In this document: positions 39,189 to 49,690 of the stretch, one piece after another
How positions within the stretch are numbered: position 1 is the stretch's first letter
How the letters are laid out: each line of letters begins with the position of its first letter
Assembly (NCBI RefSeq): GCF_033807715.1
Contig: NC_084596.1
Coordinates: 29,586,879 to 29,650,878, forward strand
Direction of reading: 5' to 3'
Length of the DNA stretch: 64,000 nt
From: Cololabis saira
Taxonomy: Eukaryota; Chordata; Actinopteri; Beloniformes; Belonidae
The notes under the pieces: model-generated
Seen by the model: the letters and a program-made list of their open reading frames with translations, nothing else
Database searches by the model: none
Told to the model about the DNA's origin: nothing
Translations under genes and position numbers: made by a program

Positions 39189-39825
39189 AATATTTGCTTG
39201 GACTGCCTTTAGCTTAAATATACACACATTCATTGTGGCATTGTTCCAACAAGCTTCTGCAATGTCACAACGTTTATTTCCATCCAGAGTTGCATAATTT
39301 CTTTTGCCTAGATCTGTACTAAAGATGGGAGAGTCGAACCGCTGTGTAAACTTTTCTTCAGTACATCCCAAAGATTCTCAGTGGGGCTAAGGTCTGGACC
39401 ATTGTGGTCAATCCATGTATGAAAATGATGTCCCATGCCCCCAAATACCACTCTTTCACAATTTGTCTCCGATGAATCCTGGCAGTCCTCTCGGAATATG
39501 CCCACTGGATAAAAGCCAATGATGGAATAAAGTGATCATTCAGTATATTCAGGTGGTCAGCTGATTTCATTCTTTGGGCTCATACCATTGGTGCACCTAG
39601 ACCTGACCAGCTACAGCAACCCCAGATCATAGCACAGTCCCCCCAGGCTTCTATGGTAGGTTCTCGGTATGATGGGAGCATCGCTTCATCTGCCTCTCTT
39701 CTTACCCTGATGCGACCATCACTCAGGAACCGGGTAACTCTGGACTCATCAGACCACATGACCTTCCATTGCTCCAGAGACCAATATTTAGGCTCCGTAA
39801 CAAACATTTTTTGACATAAGATTAA
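39189..39825 (-). pseudogene. Tc1 transposase, C-terminal catalytic half, frameshifted
   Basis: Minus-strand reading gives EQWKVMWSDESRVTRFLSDG (second half of the first catalytic block, WSDES at about 39740-39760), CAMIWGCCSWSGLGAP, SADHLNILNDHFIPS, a degraded second catalytic region (EDCQDS where DDNA-H is usual), and PDLSPTENLWDVLKKSLHSG. The C-terminal NVCIFKLKAVQANISV ends just before the terminal repeat. The blocks lie in at least two frames. A Tc1 transposase cuts and pastes at TA using three acidic residues; here the middle one is lost and the N-terminal half is absent, so it is inactive. Confidence 0.88.
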
Positions 39826-39826
39826 T

Positions 39827-40245
39827 GTCAGGGTTTGACACTCCCCCCCCAGTTCAGTTCTGTCCCTCCTGTGTCCCATCTGCCCTGATTGTCTGCACCT
39901 GTCTCGTTATCCCCCGTGTATATCTGGTCTTGTCATTCCCCTTCTCCCGGTCGGTCCGTTCTGTCAGGGTGTGGTTGTTGAGGACCCAAGCGCAGGAGAG
40001 CAGGAGGCAGGAGTTCAAAAAGCGCTGCAGAGCAGGATCAAAGGCTGAACAAAAACAGGAATAAAAAAAAAAAACAGAGGAGACATGGAGGGAGCAAACA
40101 GTACGGACCAACCGGGAGAAGGGGAATGACAAGACCAGATATACACAGGGGATAACGAGACACAGGTGCGGACAATCAGGGCAGATGGGACACAGGAGGG
40201 ACAGAACTGAAACTCAACAACTGGGGGGAAGTGTCAAACCCTGAC
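39827..40245. mobile_element. 419-bp fold-back element nested in the Tc1 element
   Basis: The two ends are long inverted copies: 39827-39964 starts GTCAGGGTTTGACACTCC, and 40104-40245 ends with the inverse, GTGTCAAACCCTGAC. Paired landmarks include GTCTTGTCATTCCCCTTCTC on the left against its complement at about 40116-40135. The right arm has about 10 extra bases. The spacer of about 140 bp contains GCGCTGCAGAGCAGGATC and an A run. AAT flanks both ends (39824-39826 and 40246-40248), a possible 3-bp target duplication. No coding capacity; the superfamily is not clear. Confidence 0.85.
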
Positions 40246-40444
40246 AATTAGGAAATGACAACCTACTCACTCCATCAGTTTAGGTTAAATAACTTGTTGC
40301 CAGCTGAAATATAACCATCCATGCAGTAATTATCCAATGGGAGGCTTGTATCTGTTTACATAGTTAAATCCACGTGGTGCCTTTTTTTTTTTTTAATTAT
40401 TTTTAACCGAACCAAGCAGTTTTGTCGCCTAAATCACACTTCTT

Positions 40445-40637
40445 AGTCTGCTATAGGTTGTTCTAGTTTGTGTGGTGCTTTTTCTCTATCATGCACACTC
40501 ACACATCAGTGAACTCATTGGGGACAATGTGGACTTTGGCCCGAGGACATATCAACATGTGCACTGTGGCGGGTGGGGATCCAACCTCTGATCTTCTGAT
40601 TTAGCAGACAACTGCTCCACATCCTGAGCCACAGCTT
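40445..40637 (-). repeat. tRNA-derived SINE
   Basis: Minus-strand text runs CTGTGGCTCAGGATGTGGAG (tRNA-like A-box region), GAGGTTGGATCCCC (diverged B box), ATGTTGATATGTCCTCGGGC and GTGTGAGTGTGCATGATAGA. This is the order of a common fish SINE (head, then the body ATGTCGAAGTGTCCTTGGGC). Moderately diverged. Confidence 0.75.
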
Positions 40638-40639
40638 TT

Positions 40640-43620
40640 AATCTACAAATAATCTGTGAATTCAACACAAAGAAGGCTTTTTACACCAGCAAAAAAAAAT
40701 GTAACTTTCTGTTTGCCCCAAACACTTTAGCCCGCTGTTATAGTAGTCATTTTTTATTCTTTTTTTTTTTGTAATATTAGAGGCACAGAGGCAGGGTTGA
40801 AAAAAATGTATCTAATGAATCTATTGAATTGGAGTTGCAACATTTTTGATAAAAAAGCTATCTCAGTTTAGTGTTAAAACTGCAAACAGACAGTGAGGCT
40901 AAATTTCATATCATTTTTGTATATTTACTTCATAGGCAAACTATGTGGTATGACATGGGAAACAGATACACTCTGGCCTTTATGCCTGGCTAAGCTAACT
41001 GTCTGCCAACTCTAGCAACATGCGTATCCATCATTTGTTTGTGGGAGCCATGCAGGTTACAAATGGGTTGAAAAATGGGCTCCATGCGGGGTTGTCCTGG
41101 GGTCCCACACTGTTCCTATGGTGCACTTGTTATGGGTACTGGAGCGTAAATGGGTATTGATGGTACAAAAATGGGCATCCTATCTTTGCTCCTTTTGATC
41201 CAACACATACACTATCTCAGGAATGCAATTCACACAGGGCTGTTATGAAACCTGTGGACAATCCCATTTTGTAACTCACATGGGGTCTACATACACGTGT
41301 TGACTGGGTAGTTATCAGACACAGCAGTGGAATCAATACTCTCATCTAACTTGTGCTTTTTTTTTCAATAGACAAAGGTTTGACATTTTTGTCTAATATA
41401 AATGTTTGATGAATATCATGGAAGGTATTAAAGAAATTTCATAAAGTACAATACTAGAACATGTCTCCCAGCAACAAATGCTCAATGATGGACATACACA
41501 GAACAAAAATAACAATGTAATATGATTTTTTGAAAATCCCCAAATAATCTTTTCTTGTGATCAAAAATCATCCTTTGAACTTTTAATGGTTTCCATGTGT
41601 ATTCAAAGTGAGGCCACGTGTTCTGCATGTACTCTGTTTCAACTAATTCATTTCCCAGCAAATCACAAAGAAGATGTAGCTGACATGTGTGGTTAAAAAA
41701 GAAAAAGAAAAGGAAAAAATATCAAAGAACGTATCACTGAGAAGATACGTGTAATATTAGTGACCTTGAGGTAAGGTCGGTGAGTCTGTTTCTAAAATTT
41801 TTCACAGTCCACATCGTTTTAACTCTTTGCTTGGGTAACTGAAGATTACGAGACAATTATCAGAGGCAGGAATTCCAGTCTGAGCTGCTGCACATGATAA
41901 GAGAATCTCAGGAGCTGTGGAAGATAAAAGCACAGACACTCACCATTGAAAACACCACAAAACTTATCAGATTGCTTTAGACTTTGGAGATCCTCCCTAA
42001 TCTATGTACTTGCTTTGAAAAAAACTTTCACTGACACACTGACTTTCTTGAGAGAGCTGTCATTTTGGTTTGTGCAGAATTTCACACTTTTATTGTGAAA
42101 AATAAATCTTTTTTTTAATAAAAAGCAATTAATTCATATTCTTTTAGTGTGTGTGTTTTTTTCTCTCTGCAAATTGGATGTGTGCTTGGGGGCTGTTCAA
42201 AGCATTTCTTCTCTCTTTTTTTTCTTTTCAGAAGTGTGAATGTCCTTTAAATCAATTACTAACAACTAAAATTAATCGTGGCAAGTTAAAATAAAGACTG
42301 ACAAAATAAATATCCTCCTTGGGTCTAAATTCTTTGAATCCCACATGCAGACAATTATAAGAAAAAAGCACAGAATTGTGTAACACATCACTCTGTAATA
42401 CATTAAAATGTGCAAATGATTAGAAAACACACCTCACAGGATATTACACACAATGAACAACTCATTTTCCGTAGTACTGCAGTGACAGAGTGCTTATACA
42501 TCCTCTCTGACAACTGCACCGGGGGTATATCTGGCCTTTTGAAATGCCTCAGTCTCCAGTGTCACTTTAGTTCCAGATTACAGAGTCAGTGCACCGGATC
42601 TGGGACTTTTCCCTCCACAAGGCTTCAGCCGCATTATGTGGAATCCAACCTCTGACCTCAGGCTCACACTGACATCGTCAAAATGTTTGAAGTCGGGGAA
42701 ACAAGGTTGTAAAACATGATCTGTGACAAAACCAGCATCATAATTTGCAGGATTTACAACAAACCAGCAGAGGAATTCTCCTTTTCATGTAAACATTTAT
42801 TTTTTCAAATACAGGTTATTATGATCCTAATACCCACAAACAACATGTTGTGATTACTCAGCAGACTGATGGAAGGGGAAATCCTATTATCATACAACTT
42901 TCATAATGGATAGATAGATGGATAGATCATGTAAATTTAACATGTTCTGTATAAAGAACCAAGAGATCACTTCCATATATTTTTCATAATCACCAAATCA
43001 ATAATCAAAACAAACCAACAAAGGTAACCTGCACAGTTATAACCTGATACGCTACAGTTTTTCCTTATCCCCTTAAAGCCTGATTTATAATAAAATATGT
43101 TTCTGACAAACCTGCACCCCCCCGCAAAAAAAGCAATAAAAAAGATTATACAATTAAAAAAATAATATAAATAAATAAATCAAAAATAGATCAAATGACC
43201 TGATCTATTTTAAGAGTTTAAAAAAAGATTAATTAGGAAATTATTTCTTACAAACTGGGTTTGTTTTTTTAATATCAATATATTCTCAGAATTTAAAAAA
43301 ATATAATGTTCTGTATATTATTTCATATATCAAGCATCAACAACATTTTTCCTTCACTGTCATTTTTCTTCTCTCATACTCTCCAAAGAGTATTGTGTAT
43401 AGACCACAATAGAACAAAATAGACCACAATAAATGATCAAATTATTATTATTCCTTACTTGTGCAAAGTTTGATAAGATCCACAGTATCCAAGAGTTTTA
43501 GAAACTCAGTTGGTCTATTAAAAAGTTTTTTTTAAAGTGTATAATTCTGATCAAGCCACTTGCCGTTTACTTTAGGAGGAAAATATTAGACTTCATTCTG
43601 CAGGACATACAATAACACAT
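40640..43620. other. No recognised gene; degenerate ATGGG-rich patch at 41030-41300
   Basis: 41030-41300 contains ATGGGTT, ATGGGCT, ATGGGTA and ATGGGCA at irregular spacing and may be a worn minisatellite. A short GATA/GATG run lies at 42905-42927. The rest is AT-rich and unassigned. Confidence 0.4.
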
Positions 43621-43624
43621 TTCA

Positions 43625-43900
43625 TAGATACAGTGTGTCTGTCCTTGACTGCTCTGCCCTGCAGTTCAGATCTGTCTGAAAATGTGTGGCGCATCATAAA
43701 GAGGAGAATCACAGCGACCATAGACGAGACACCGAGGAGCTGCACTCTTGTATTCAGCAGCAACGGCCACAGAATCCCCTTGCAAAACTGCACCAATTAG
43801 CATCTTCAATTCCCGAACAATTAACAAGTGTAATTAAAACGACTGTTCCCCCAAGCCTTTTTTCAGTATCTTGCTCCCATTAAATTCTAGTTTTGTTTAT
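43625..43900 (+). pseudogene. Decayed Tc1 transposase, C-terminal end
   Basis: Plus-strand translation gives a diverged ...CSSDLSENVWRIIKRRIT (about 43660-43715), matching the fish Tc1 block PDLSPIENVWRIMKRKI. Downstream are eroded equivalents of the KLQQLVSSVP region (nucleotides CACCAATTAGCATCTTCAAT, about 43789) and a CCCCCAAGCC-like 3' flank. Stops interrupt the frame. Terminal repeats were not seen. The same family is found at 49430 and 51105. Confidence 0.75.
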
Positions 43901-43904
43901 ATAC

Positions 43905-45985
43905 AGTATTCACAAAATACGATGGAGTGGGTCAGTGAAGACACTGCCAAAAAGGCTCCTTTTGATTTGTGTCAGTTGAATTAAGGCTCAAACAAATGAA
44001 CACGTTCACTTTTTGTGTGGAGTGTTGCATTTTAGAAAAACCTTATACTTCAAGATGTACAGTATTACAAGTCTGTGATGAGACATCCTCTTGGGAAAAA
44101 AAAGGCACAGCAGGGCAACGCTCCATAACACTGCAGTTAGATGGCGTTGCTTCTTTTATCAAATCATGCCCATGCAAGTATACCCCCTCCTTAGGAGCTC
44201 TGTTGTCTATCCCACATCCGAGTGAGTAATAGCAGCACCAGACACTGATGTACAAGGGGACTACTTCACTGCACCTACCCCACTGTGTCATCACGGTCAG
44301 GGCTACTTGCTGAGCCGTAATTACCTCAGGCTGACACAGACGACAAGGGAAATGCCTTCGAGTAAACACAGTCCAGATTTTGGCCTAGCTCACTTCAAAG
44401 CTGGCATAAACTGATAACCAAGCAAACCCTGGAGAGTCCCACTACCCCCTCCCCGCAGAGAGGGTGGCCGGGGCTTGCAGGGGGCCGATAGCAGCAGTGA
44501 TGAGAGCAGGAGAGGAGGAGGTGTGACGAGGCTTTTGACAGTACAACACCTGCTGCGTCTTCACTACCAGGCTGCTCCTTGCCATTTGTCTCGACTGACC
44601 GGTTAGCTCATTCTGGGGGATTAGAGATGAAAGGGGGCAAACCAAGAAGTATGTTGATGGGGAAGGGTTGCGTTGAGGGAGTTGGAGTGTACATATGCGT
44701 GTGTGTGTGTGTGTGTGTGTGTGATGAGGGGTGTTTTTGTGATCGGACACACCTTCTTTCATGCCAGTGAAACATTCCAGCAGTCTTAGACAACTAGCAC
44801 TTCTGTTATTGGATGATGACGCGTCTGTCCCTGCAGGCCCTTGATTCATATCCAGTTCTGTTCCCAGTGACATGTCTTATACCCACGCTATCGCCAGTGG
44901 TTTCAAATCAGTTGTTTTTTTCAGTGTTTGTTCACTCACACAAGCCTACGTCAGTGTTAATTTTTGAACTTCATCAGGATTATCTGCTAATGAAATCCAA
45001 ATGCTCCTTCCTTTAAAAGGCACCCCTTATCCCACATCATTCAGTGTCTTCTCTGTCTCTTATCAGCTGTGGTTTTCTCTGTGGCTCATGACACAGCTGG
45101 ATCAAGTCTTCTGTGATCAGTCTGCTGGAATGAAAGCACACAGACCAGACTATCTCCGAGTATACTCAAACAGTGTGGTGAAGGCAGAGGAATGCACCAG
45201 TGACAGAGGATATTTATGGCAAAAGAAGACTGTGACTACTAGCTCGGAAAGACAAACAATCTGTTTCTTGGAGGGGGATTGTAATATTGATGCACTGTTT
45301 ATAAGACTCATAATTGCAAAATATCACTCCATATAAATATTCATCTGCCTGCTGGGTTATGTTTAGAATCTTAGAGTGCTGAAATGTTTCCAGCTCTTTT
45401 TTGAAAAACTGGGAAATTACAAAAAGCAAATCTTGTTTGACATAAATAAAAAGTCTCAGAAGAGTTCTCACTTCAGACAGTTTTGCCGTTCTAAACACGG
45501 TTAAAGCTTCTCATCTTATGCAATTATAGAGACGAAATCAGTCTTTCACCATGAAGAATATTCATAGTTTTTTTTTCTCTGCTCTTTTGGGTTATCTTGC
45601 AAATGATGTTATGTAGTGCATATTAACACACACCACAGTGCAATCATCATTTTGTTTCGAATGATCTACTATAAAAGTTTGCAGAGAAGCATTAGTGCCT
45701 TTGTAAAATCTAGGTTTAGTAAAAGTATCACATAAAATCCTAACGAGTGATCTTTTTCCATCTGAAATATTAAAGGATACACAGTGTTCTTTCAGAGAAA
45801 ATACAACTGTAAAGGATGGCCGTCGACTGAATGATTTATAGGGTGATAAACGTTTCGCAGCTCTGGCTTTCGTTCAAACTGTACAGAGCCTTGGTTTCTT
45901 TGCTCATTAGCTGATTACAGACACAAAAGACCAAATTAATCACTCAAGTGGAAACTCAAAGTGTTCAGTAAGTAACCACATATTT
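43905..45985. other. No recognised gene; short TG microsatellite
   Basis: TG dinucleotides at 44696-44723. Frames at 44043-44369 and 44442-44873 (minus) have no recognisable domain. The rest is AT-rich. Confidence 0.5.
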
Positions 45986-45987
45986 TA

Positions 45988-46188
45988 TTACGGACACTGC
46001 ACAGGTTCAAAGATATAAATTGGTCTCCGGTTATGGGAGTGCTTGCGGATCTTAACACCCTTCACCTTGGACCTGGTTGACTGGAAACATGGCTCAGAGA
46101 GCTGTGACTTGAAATCAGTGGAAAGGATTACAAAAGTCCTCGACTGAGGCACTTCAGTGCCAGGTGTGGGAAAAGATGTTGGCTTTTC
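45988..46188 (-). CDS. Possible terminal coding exon, unrecognised protein
   Basis: On the minus strand a frame of 66 codons without an ATG runs to TAA at 45988-45990. Its composition is protein-like: a central Cys (residue 34), a basic cluster SKVKGVKIRKHSHNRR (residues 40-55), and the end PIYIFEPVQCP. Third positions favour C and G in the last 50 codons, and CpGs are retained (ATCCGC, AACCGG), unlike the surroundings. A TGA lies directly upstream, and an AG at about 46191 could be an acceptor, but its pyrimidine tract is poor. The stop overlaps an AATAAA, which would be odd for a real gene. I do not recognise the protein. It could be an exon, an old gene copy or chance. Confidence 0.3.
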   Translation of the reverse strand, partial: EKPTSFPTPGTEVPQSRTFVILSTDFKSQLSEPCFQSTRSKVKGVKIRKHSHNRRPIYIFEPVQCP

Positions 46189-46525
46189 TCAATAAGCTGT
46201 CTAATATTTCAAACAAGTAAAAACAAATTGGGAAGGTAACAAAAGGGAAACATACAAATAATCAAGGAAAGACATTAAAGTGACAGAGCGGAAAACTGAA
46301 AGCAATATGCTTTGAATATAGAGAAAGCACTACAAAAGAAATGGGAAACAAACTGGCTGACATGGGAGTTAATGTTTTTGACTGAAGTATAAGATGCCAG
46401 CAAAAATAAATTAGATTTACATATTGAAAGGCCAATAATAATTCATCCTAAATGGAAGAAACAAGGTTAAACTATAATAATATACATATTAATGAGCTCT
46501 GGATCACTGGATAAGAGTGATATGA
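46189..46525. other. No recognised feature
   Basis: A-rich sequence, nothing assigned. Confidence 0.5.
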
Positions 46526-46526
46526 A

Positions 46527-46690
46527 TGAATGAATGAATGAATGAAGTTTATTCAGTCATTGCAACACAAAACAACACCAAAAAAACATTGTACACAGCA
46601 TTAACTTTTCATACAAAACCAAAAAAATTTGTTGAACAATAACTGAAAAGGCATAGGCAGAAGCAAACTGCTTATAAAAGCCTATCCTAT
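46527..46690 (-). repeat. L2-like LINE 3' tail
   Basis: Plus-strand text begins with GAATGAATGAATGAATGAAG and TTTATTCAGTCATTG, i.e. on the minus strand an AATAAACTTCATTCATTCAT tail typical of fish L2-like LINEs. AAAGGCATAGGCAGAAGC and CTTATAAAAGCCTATCCTAT follow (46648-46690), also matching that 3' untranslated region in the minus orientation. Truncated upstream. Confidence 0.65.
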
Positions 46691-46696
46691 AGTACC

Positions 46697-47058
46697 AACT
46701 TTCTATTTTTGGCTACCAACCTCCAGAAAACCAAAAAGAGAATAGAAAAGCAAATAAACAACAAAAGGCAAAGAAACAATAGAAAAGCAAAGAAACATTA
46801 CGTTCCTTTAACTTTTAAAGAAATTGGCAGACGTGCTTTTAAGTTCAAAGCCCCATCAGATTGGAACAACTTACCCATTAACATAAGAAAACTTAATTCA
46901 TTACACCTCTTTAAAAACTCTCTATATTCCAACCTCTATAAACCATGTAGTTGTTTCTAGTGGTATTGCCTTCTCATTTTATTTTTTTATTTCATATATA
47001 ATGTATATATATCTTCATATATTGTATCATAATGATGATGACAATGACTACCATTAAT
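46697..47058 (+). pseudogene. LINE reverse transcriptase C-terminal relic and 3' region
   Basis: The plus frame ending at 46960 reads PLTFKEIGRRAFKFKAPSDW and NNLPINIRKLNSLHLFKNSL, the typical end of a CR1/L2-like LINE ORF2 (pattern: G-R-F--RAP--WN-LP--IR---SL--FK--L). The upstream part is lysine-rich and diverged. Only the last 70 or so codons remain, as in a 5'-truncated copy. The AT-rich 3' region then runs into a TA-flanked insertion at 47061 and appears to resume at 48615. Confidence 0.75.
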
Positions 47059-47060
47059 TA

Positions 47061-48612
47061 TGGGCATGCCAAGTAGTGGCATGACCATATTGCAATCGTC
47101 CAGAATGGCCCAAAGGGCAATGTTGCTAGCATTTTGCTAACAAGCTAAAGTCGCAAAAGTCCCACTGCGCACCAGCGGGTGTACAGCATGACCCCGCTCG
47201 GATGTGGAAAAAAAAAATCCCCAAAAACTAAAACACGGCCGGAAAAACGAGGAAAAACATGAAAATGAAGGCGATATATTAGTATCTAGAAAAGGTTTCC
47301 CTTTTCTTATTATTCCGCACTTTTTTTCGTCCGTTAATGCGGCCCGAACCGGAACGTGCACCCATGCATGGCATACATCGTTGGATGCGTCTCCATCATG
47401 CCTCGATGGGCATTACTTTTCTCCGTAATAGGGGTTACCGTGGCAACGCTAGATGCCAAAAAGCAAAAAAAAAGGCGAAAATTCCCACGCTTATTGCTCG
47501 GCCGAACTTTATCGTAGAGACATCGTTCAAACTTTCAAACACTCAGCCCGATTGTCCCTAACCGACCGTACAACCTTATTATGCCAAGTATTACAGTTTT
47601 TGTGATATTGACCTTTCATTTTTTTTTTTTTTCCCGTTTGACTTTGGACGCTTGTTGCTAGGCAACAGGTTATCGTAGAGACATCGTACAAATGTTTCCC
47701 GACTCGGCACGCTGTGAACTTCAACATACTCAAATTTCATGAAGCTGGGATTTAAGGAAATTTTATGTCAAAATCCAGGCCACATGGCCCCATTCATTCG
47801 GATGGAGTTTTTTACCATGGTGAAAAAAAAACCTATCCGTTAACATAGCCTGAACCGGAACATGCACCCATACATGGCATACATCGTTGGATGCGTCTCC
47901 ATCGTTCCTCGATGGGCATTACTTTTCTCAGTAAAAAGTGTTACCGTGGCAACGCTAGATGCCAAAAAGCAAAAAAAAAGGCGAAAATTCGGACGCTTAT
48001 TGCTCGGCCGAACTTTATCGTAGAGACATAGTTGAAACTTTCAAACACTCGGCCCGATTGGCACTAACAGACCCTACAACCTCATTATGCTAATTATTAC
48101 AGTTTTCGTGATATTGACCTTTCATTTTTTTTTTTAATTTCTGTTTGAATTTGGACGCTTGTTATCGTAGAGACATCGTACAAATGTCCCCTGACTCGGC
48201 ACGCTGTGGACTTCAACATACTCAAATTTCATGAAGCTGTGATTTAAGGAAATTTTATGTCAAAATCCATGCCAAATGGCCCCATTCATTCGGATGGGGT
48301 TTTGTACCACGTGAAAAAAAAAACCTATCCGTTAACGTAGCCTGAACCGGAACGTGCACCCATGCATGGCATACATCGTTAGATGCGTCTCCATCTTGCC
48401 TCGATGGGCATTACTATTCTCAGTCAAAAGCGTTACCGTGGCAACGCTAGACACCAAAAAGCGCGCCCCATTAATAACTATTGGGAGCACAGGAATGAAT
48501 GAAATACAAGCGTAAAAACACCTCAAACTGACATAGAACCACCCCGAACACAAACACTACAGCCCCAAACCAAAGCAGCGAGAGGGGACGAATGGGTGGT
48601 AGGGCATGCCCA
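47061..48612. mobile_element. 1552-bp TA-flanked element with internal direct repeats
   Basis: Starts TGGGCATGCC and ends with the inverse GGCATGCCCA; TA stands on both sides (47059-47060, 48613-48614). It sits inside a LINE 3' region. The interior holds two full copies and a partial third of a unit of about 500 bp (see the next entry), preceded by a unique part (47061-47333) and followed by one (48463-48612). CpG content is high for the window. Frames on both strands are short. The short ends and TA duplication would fit a Tc1/mariner-like or other DNA element, but I cannot name the family. Confidence 0.6.
47334..48462. repeat. Tandem direct repeat, unit about 500 bp, 2.25 copies
   Basis: Copies start near 47334, 47839 and 48331, each with GTTAA(C/T)G-type text and then GAACCGGAACGTGCACCCAT. 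Shared landmarks include ATACATCGTTGGATGCGTCT, TTACCGTGGCAACGCTAGA, GCTCGGCCGAACTTTATCG, TCGTAGAGACATCGTACAAA and the near-palindrome CCCCATTCATTCGGATGGGG. The first period is about 506 bp and the second about 492; much of the difference is loss of about 14 bases (TGCTAGGCAACAGG at about 47656) in copy two. Confidence 0.93.
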
Positions 48613-48614
48613 TA

Positions 48615-48850
48615 TCAAAATTTCCAGAAATTTTCTAGTATTAATATTGTTGTTCTTGTTGCTATTACTGCATTATATGCAGTGTTTACCTGTGTTCTTC
48701 AGGTGTGGTAGGTCTTGGGGACTGGTGTGTGGGCAGGTTTGTGTGTGAGAGCCTTATGTATTATGTATGTTGTATGTAACTGTTTTGTATTGTGTTGTAT
48801 GTTTTTTGTTGGACCCCCTCAAAAACGAGATGATTCATCTCAAGGGGCTA
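48615..48850 (+). repeat. LINE 3' untranslated region, continuation
   Basis: Text ending GGACCCCCTCAAAAACGAG, ATGATTCATCTCAAGGGGC and TATCCATTAATAAAT matches the 3' end of a fish LINE. I infer that it is the remainder of the copy whose ORF2 end is at 46709-46960. Confidence 0.6.
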
Positions 48851-48984
48851 TCCATTAATAAATTTACTGTAAATTTACATTAACAGATGGTCAATTGCAC
48901 TTATAAGCTTCAAAAATAGCTTTACAAACCATTTTCTTAAATACAACAAAATATATCTAATAATTAATCAAAAATCGTGCTCAT

Positions 48985-49090
48985 TGATGGACTGGCAACC
49001 TCCCGTAGAGAGATGGCACAGTCTCCAGCAGATACCCATGACCCTGAATAGGAATATGTGTTTGTGGATGATGAATGGATGGATGAAAAA
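48985..49090 (+). repeat. SINE 3' fragment
   Basis: Diverged copy of the SINE tail: TGATGGACTGGCAACCTCC, GTCTCCAGCAGATACCC, ATGACCCTGAATAGGA, then ATGAATGGATGGATG. Confidence 0.7.
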
Positions 49091-49429
49091 TCTTCTTTGG
49101 GAAAGAGATGTGTTTGTAAAAACAGCCAAGGATTCTTGGACACGGTGCCACACATACAGCAGCATTTATACCGATTGGTTTAAAGTTAGGATGAGCCAGG
49201 AGGGGCTCTGAAAACAACTGATTATATCACAAGCAGGATGACCACCCAAAAAGGACTAGTGGCTTTTCCACAGCAGAGCAAAGGTCCAAGAGTGGCACAC
49301 TAAGATACCCTTCGTTGGAGCCATTTGATCTCCAATCTATTAGATGGCACTGCATATAACCACACTGGTAAGGGACCATCTCACTGGAAAAAAAAGTGAA
49401 AATTCTTCAATTCCAGATCTTTTCTTATC

Positions 49430-49690
49430 TTTTTTTTATTTTTTTACAAAGAATCACGACGTGTTGTTAACCAAAGACAGATGGTACCATCCAGACTGTT
49501 ATCAGGAGCAAGTCCAAAAGCCAGGGTCTGCAATATTTTGTGTCGTAATCAGTGCCCTTGACTAAGATACACTCCTGTGATAGCAGAATCTAGCGGAAAA
49601 GTACATGGAAAATTTAGAATAACATATCCTGCCTCCAAGACGGGGGCATTCATATCCAGCTCTGCTGAAGCAACCCCTTCGCCCGCTTGA
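49430..49690 (+). pseudogene. Decayed Tc1 transposase, middle part
   Basis: A plus frame ending near 49563 reads KNHDVLLTKDRWYHPDCYQ and then EQVQKPGSAIFCVVISALD, a clear match to the Tc1 block HPDCYQ--VQKPASVMVWGC. In another frame, diverged equivalents of LHFCDGTINAEKY (49566-49605) and of EQHMLPS (49618-49640) follow. It lacks both catalytic ends. It may be one half of a single copy whose continuation lies at 51105. Confidence 0.8.

Larger units (their letters stand above)
39171..40420 (-). mobile_element. Defective Tc1 element interrupted by a fold-back element
   Basis: The left edge begins CACTGTCTGTCACACACTAA (39171), preceded by the TA dinucleotide typical of Tc1 insertions. Minus-strand transposase remains fill 39189-39825. 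Past the nested insert (39827-40245), 40255-40395 reads as the opposite end of the same family: CTCACTCCATCAGTTTAGGT, TAATTATCCAATGGGAGGCT, GTTAAATCCACGTGGTGCC, then a T run. A degenerate ACCAAGCAGT near 40411 is probably what is left of the right terminus. The N-terminal DNA-binding half of the transposase is missing, so the element was deleted as well as interrupted. Confidence 0.85.

Noticed and set aside
44442..44873. 143-codon minus frame
   Set aside because: It crosses a TG microsatellite and shows no domain.
47204..47733. Overlapping frames in the 500-bp repeat region
   Set aside because: Frames are not kept between the repeat copies, so they are unlikely to be coding.
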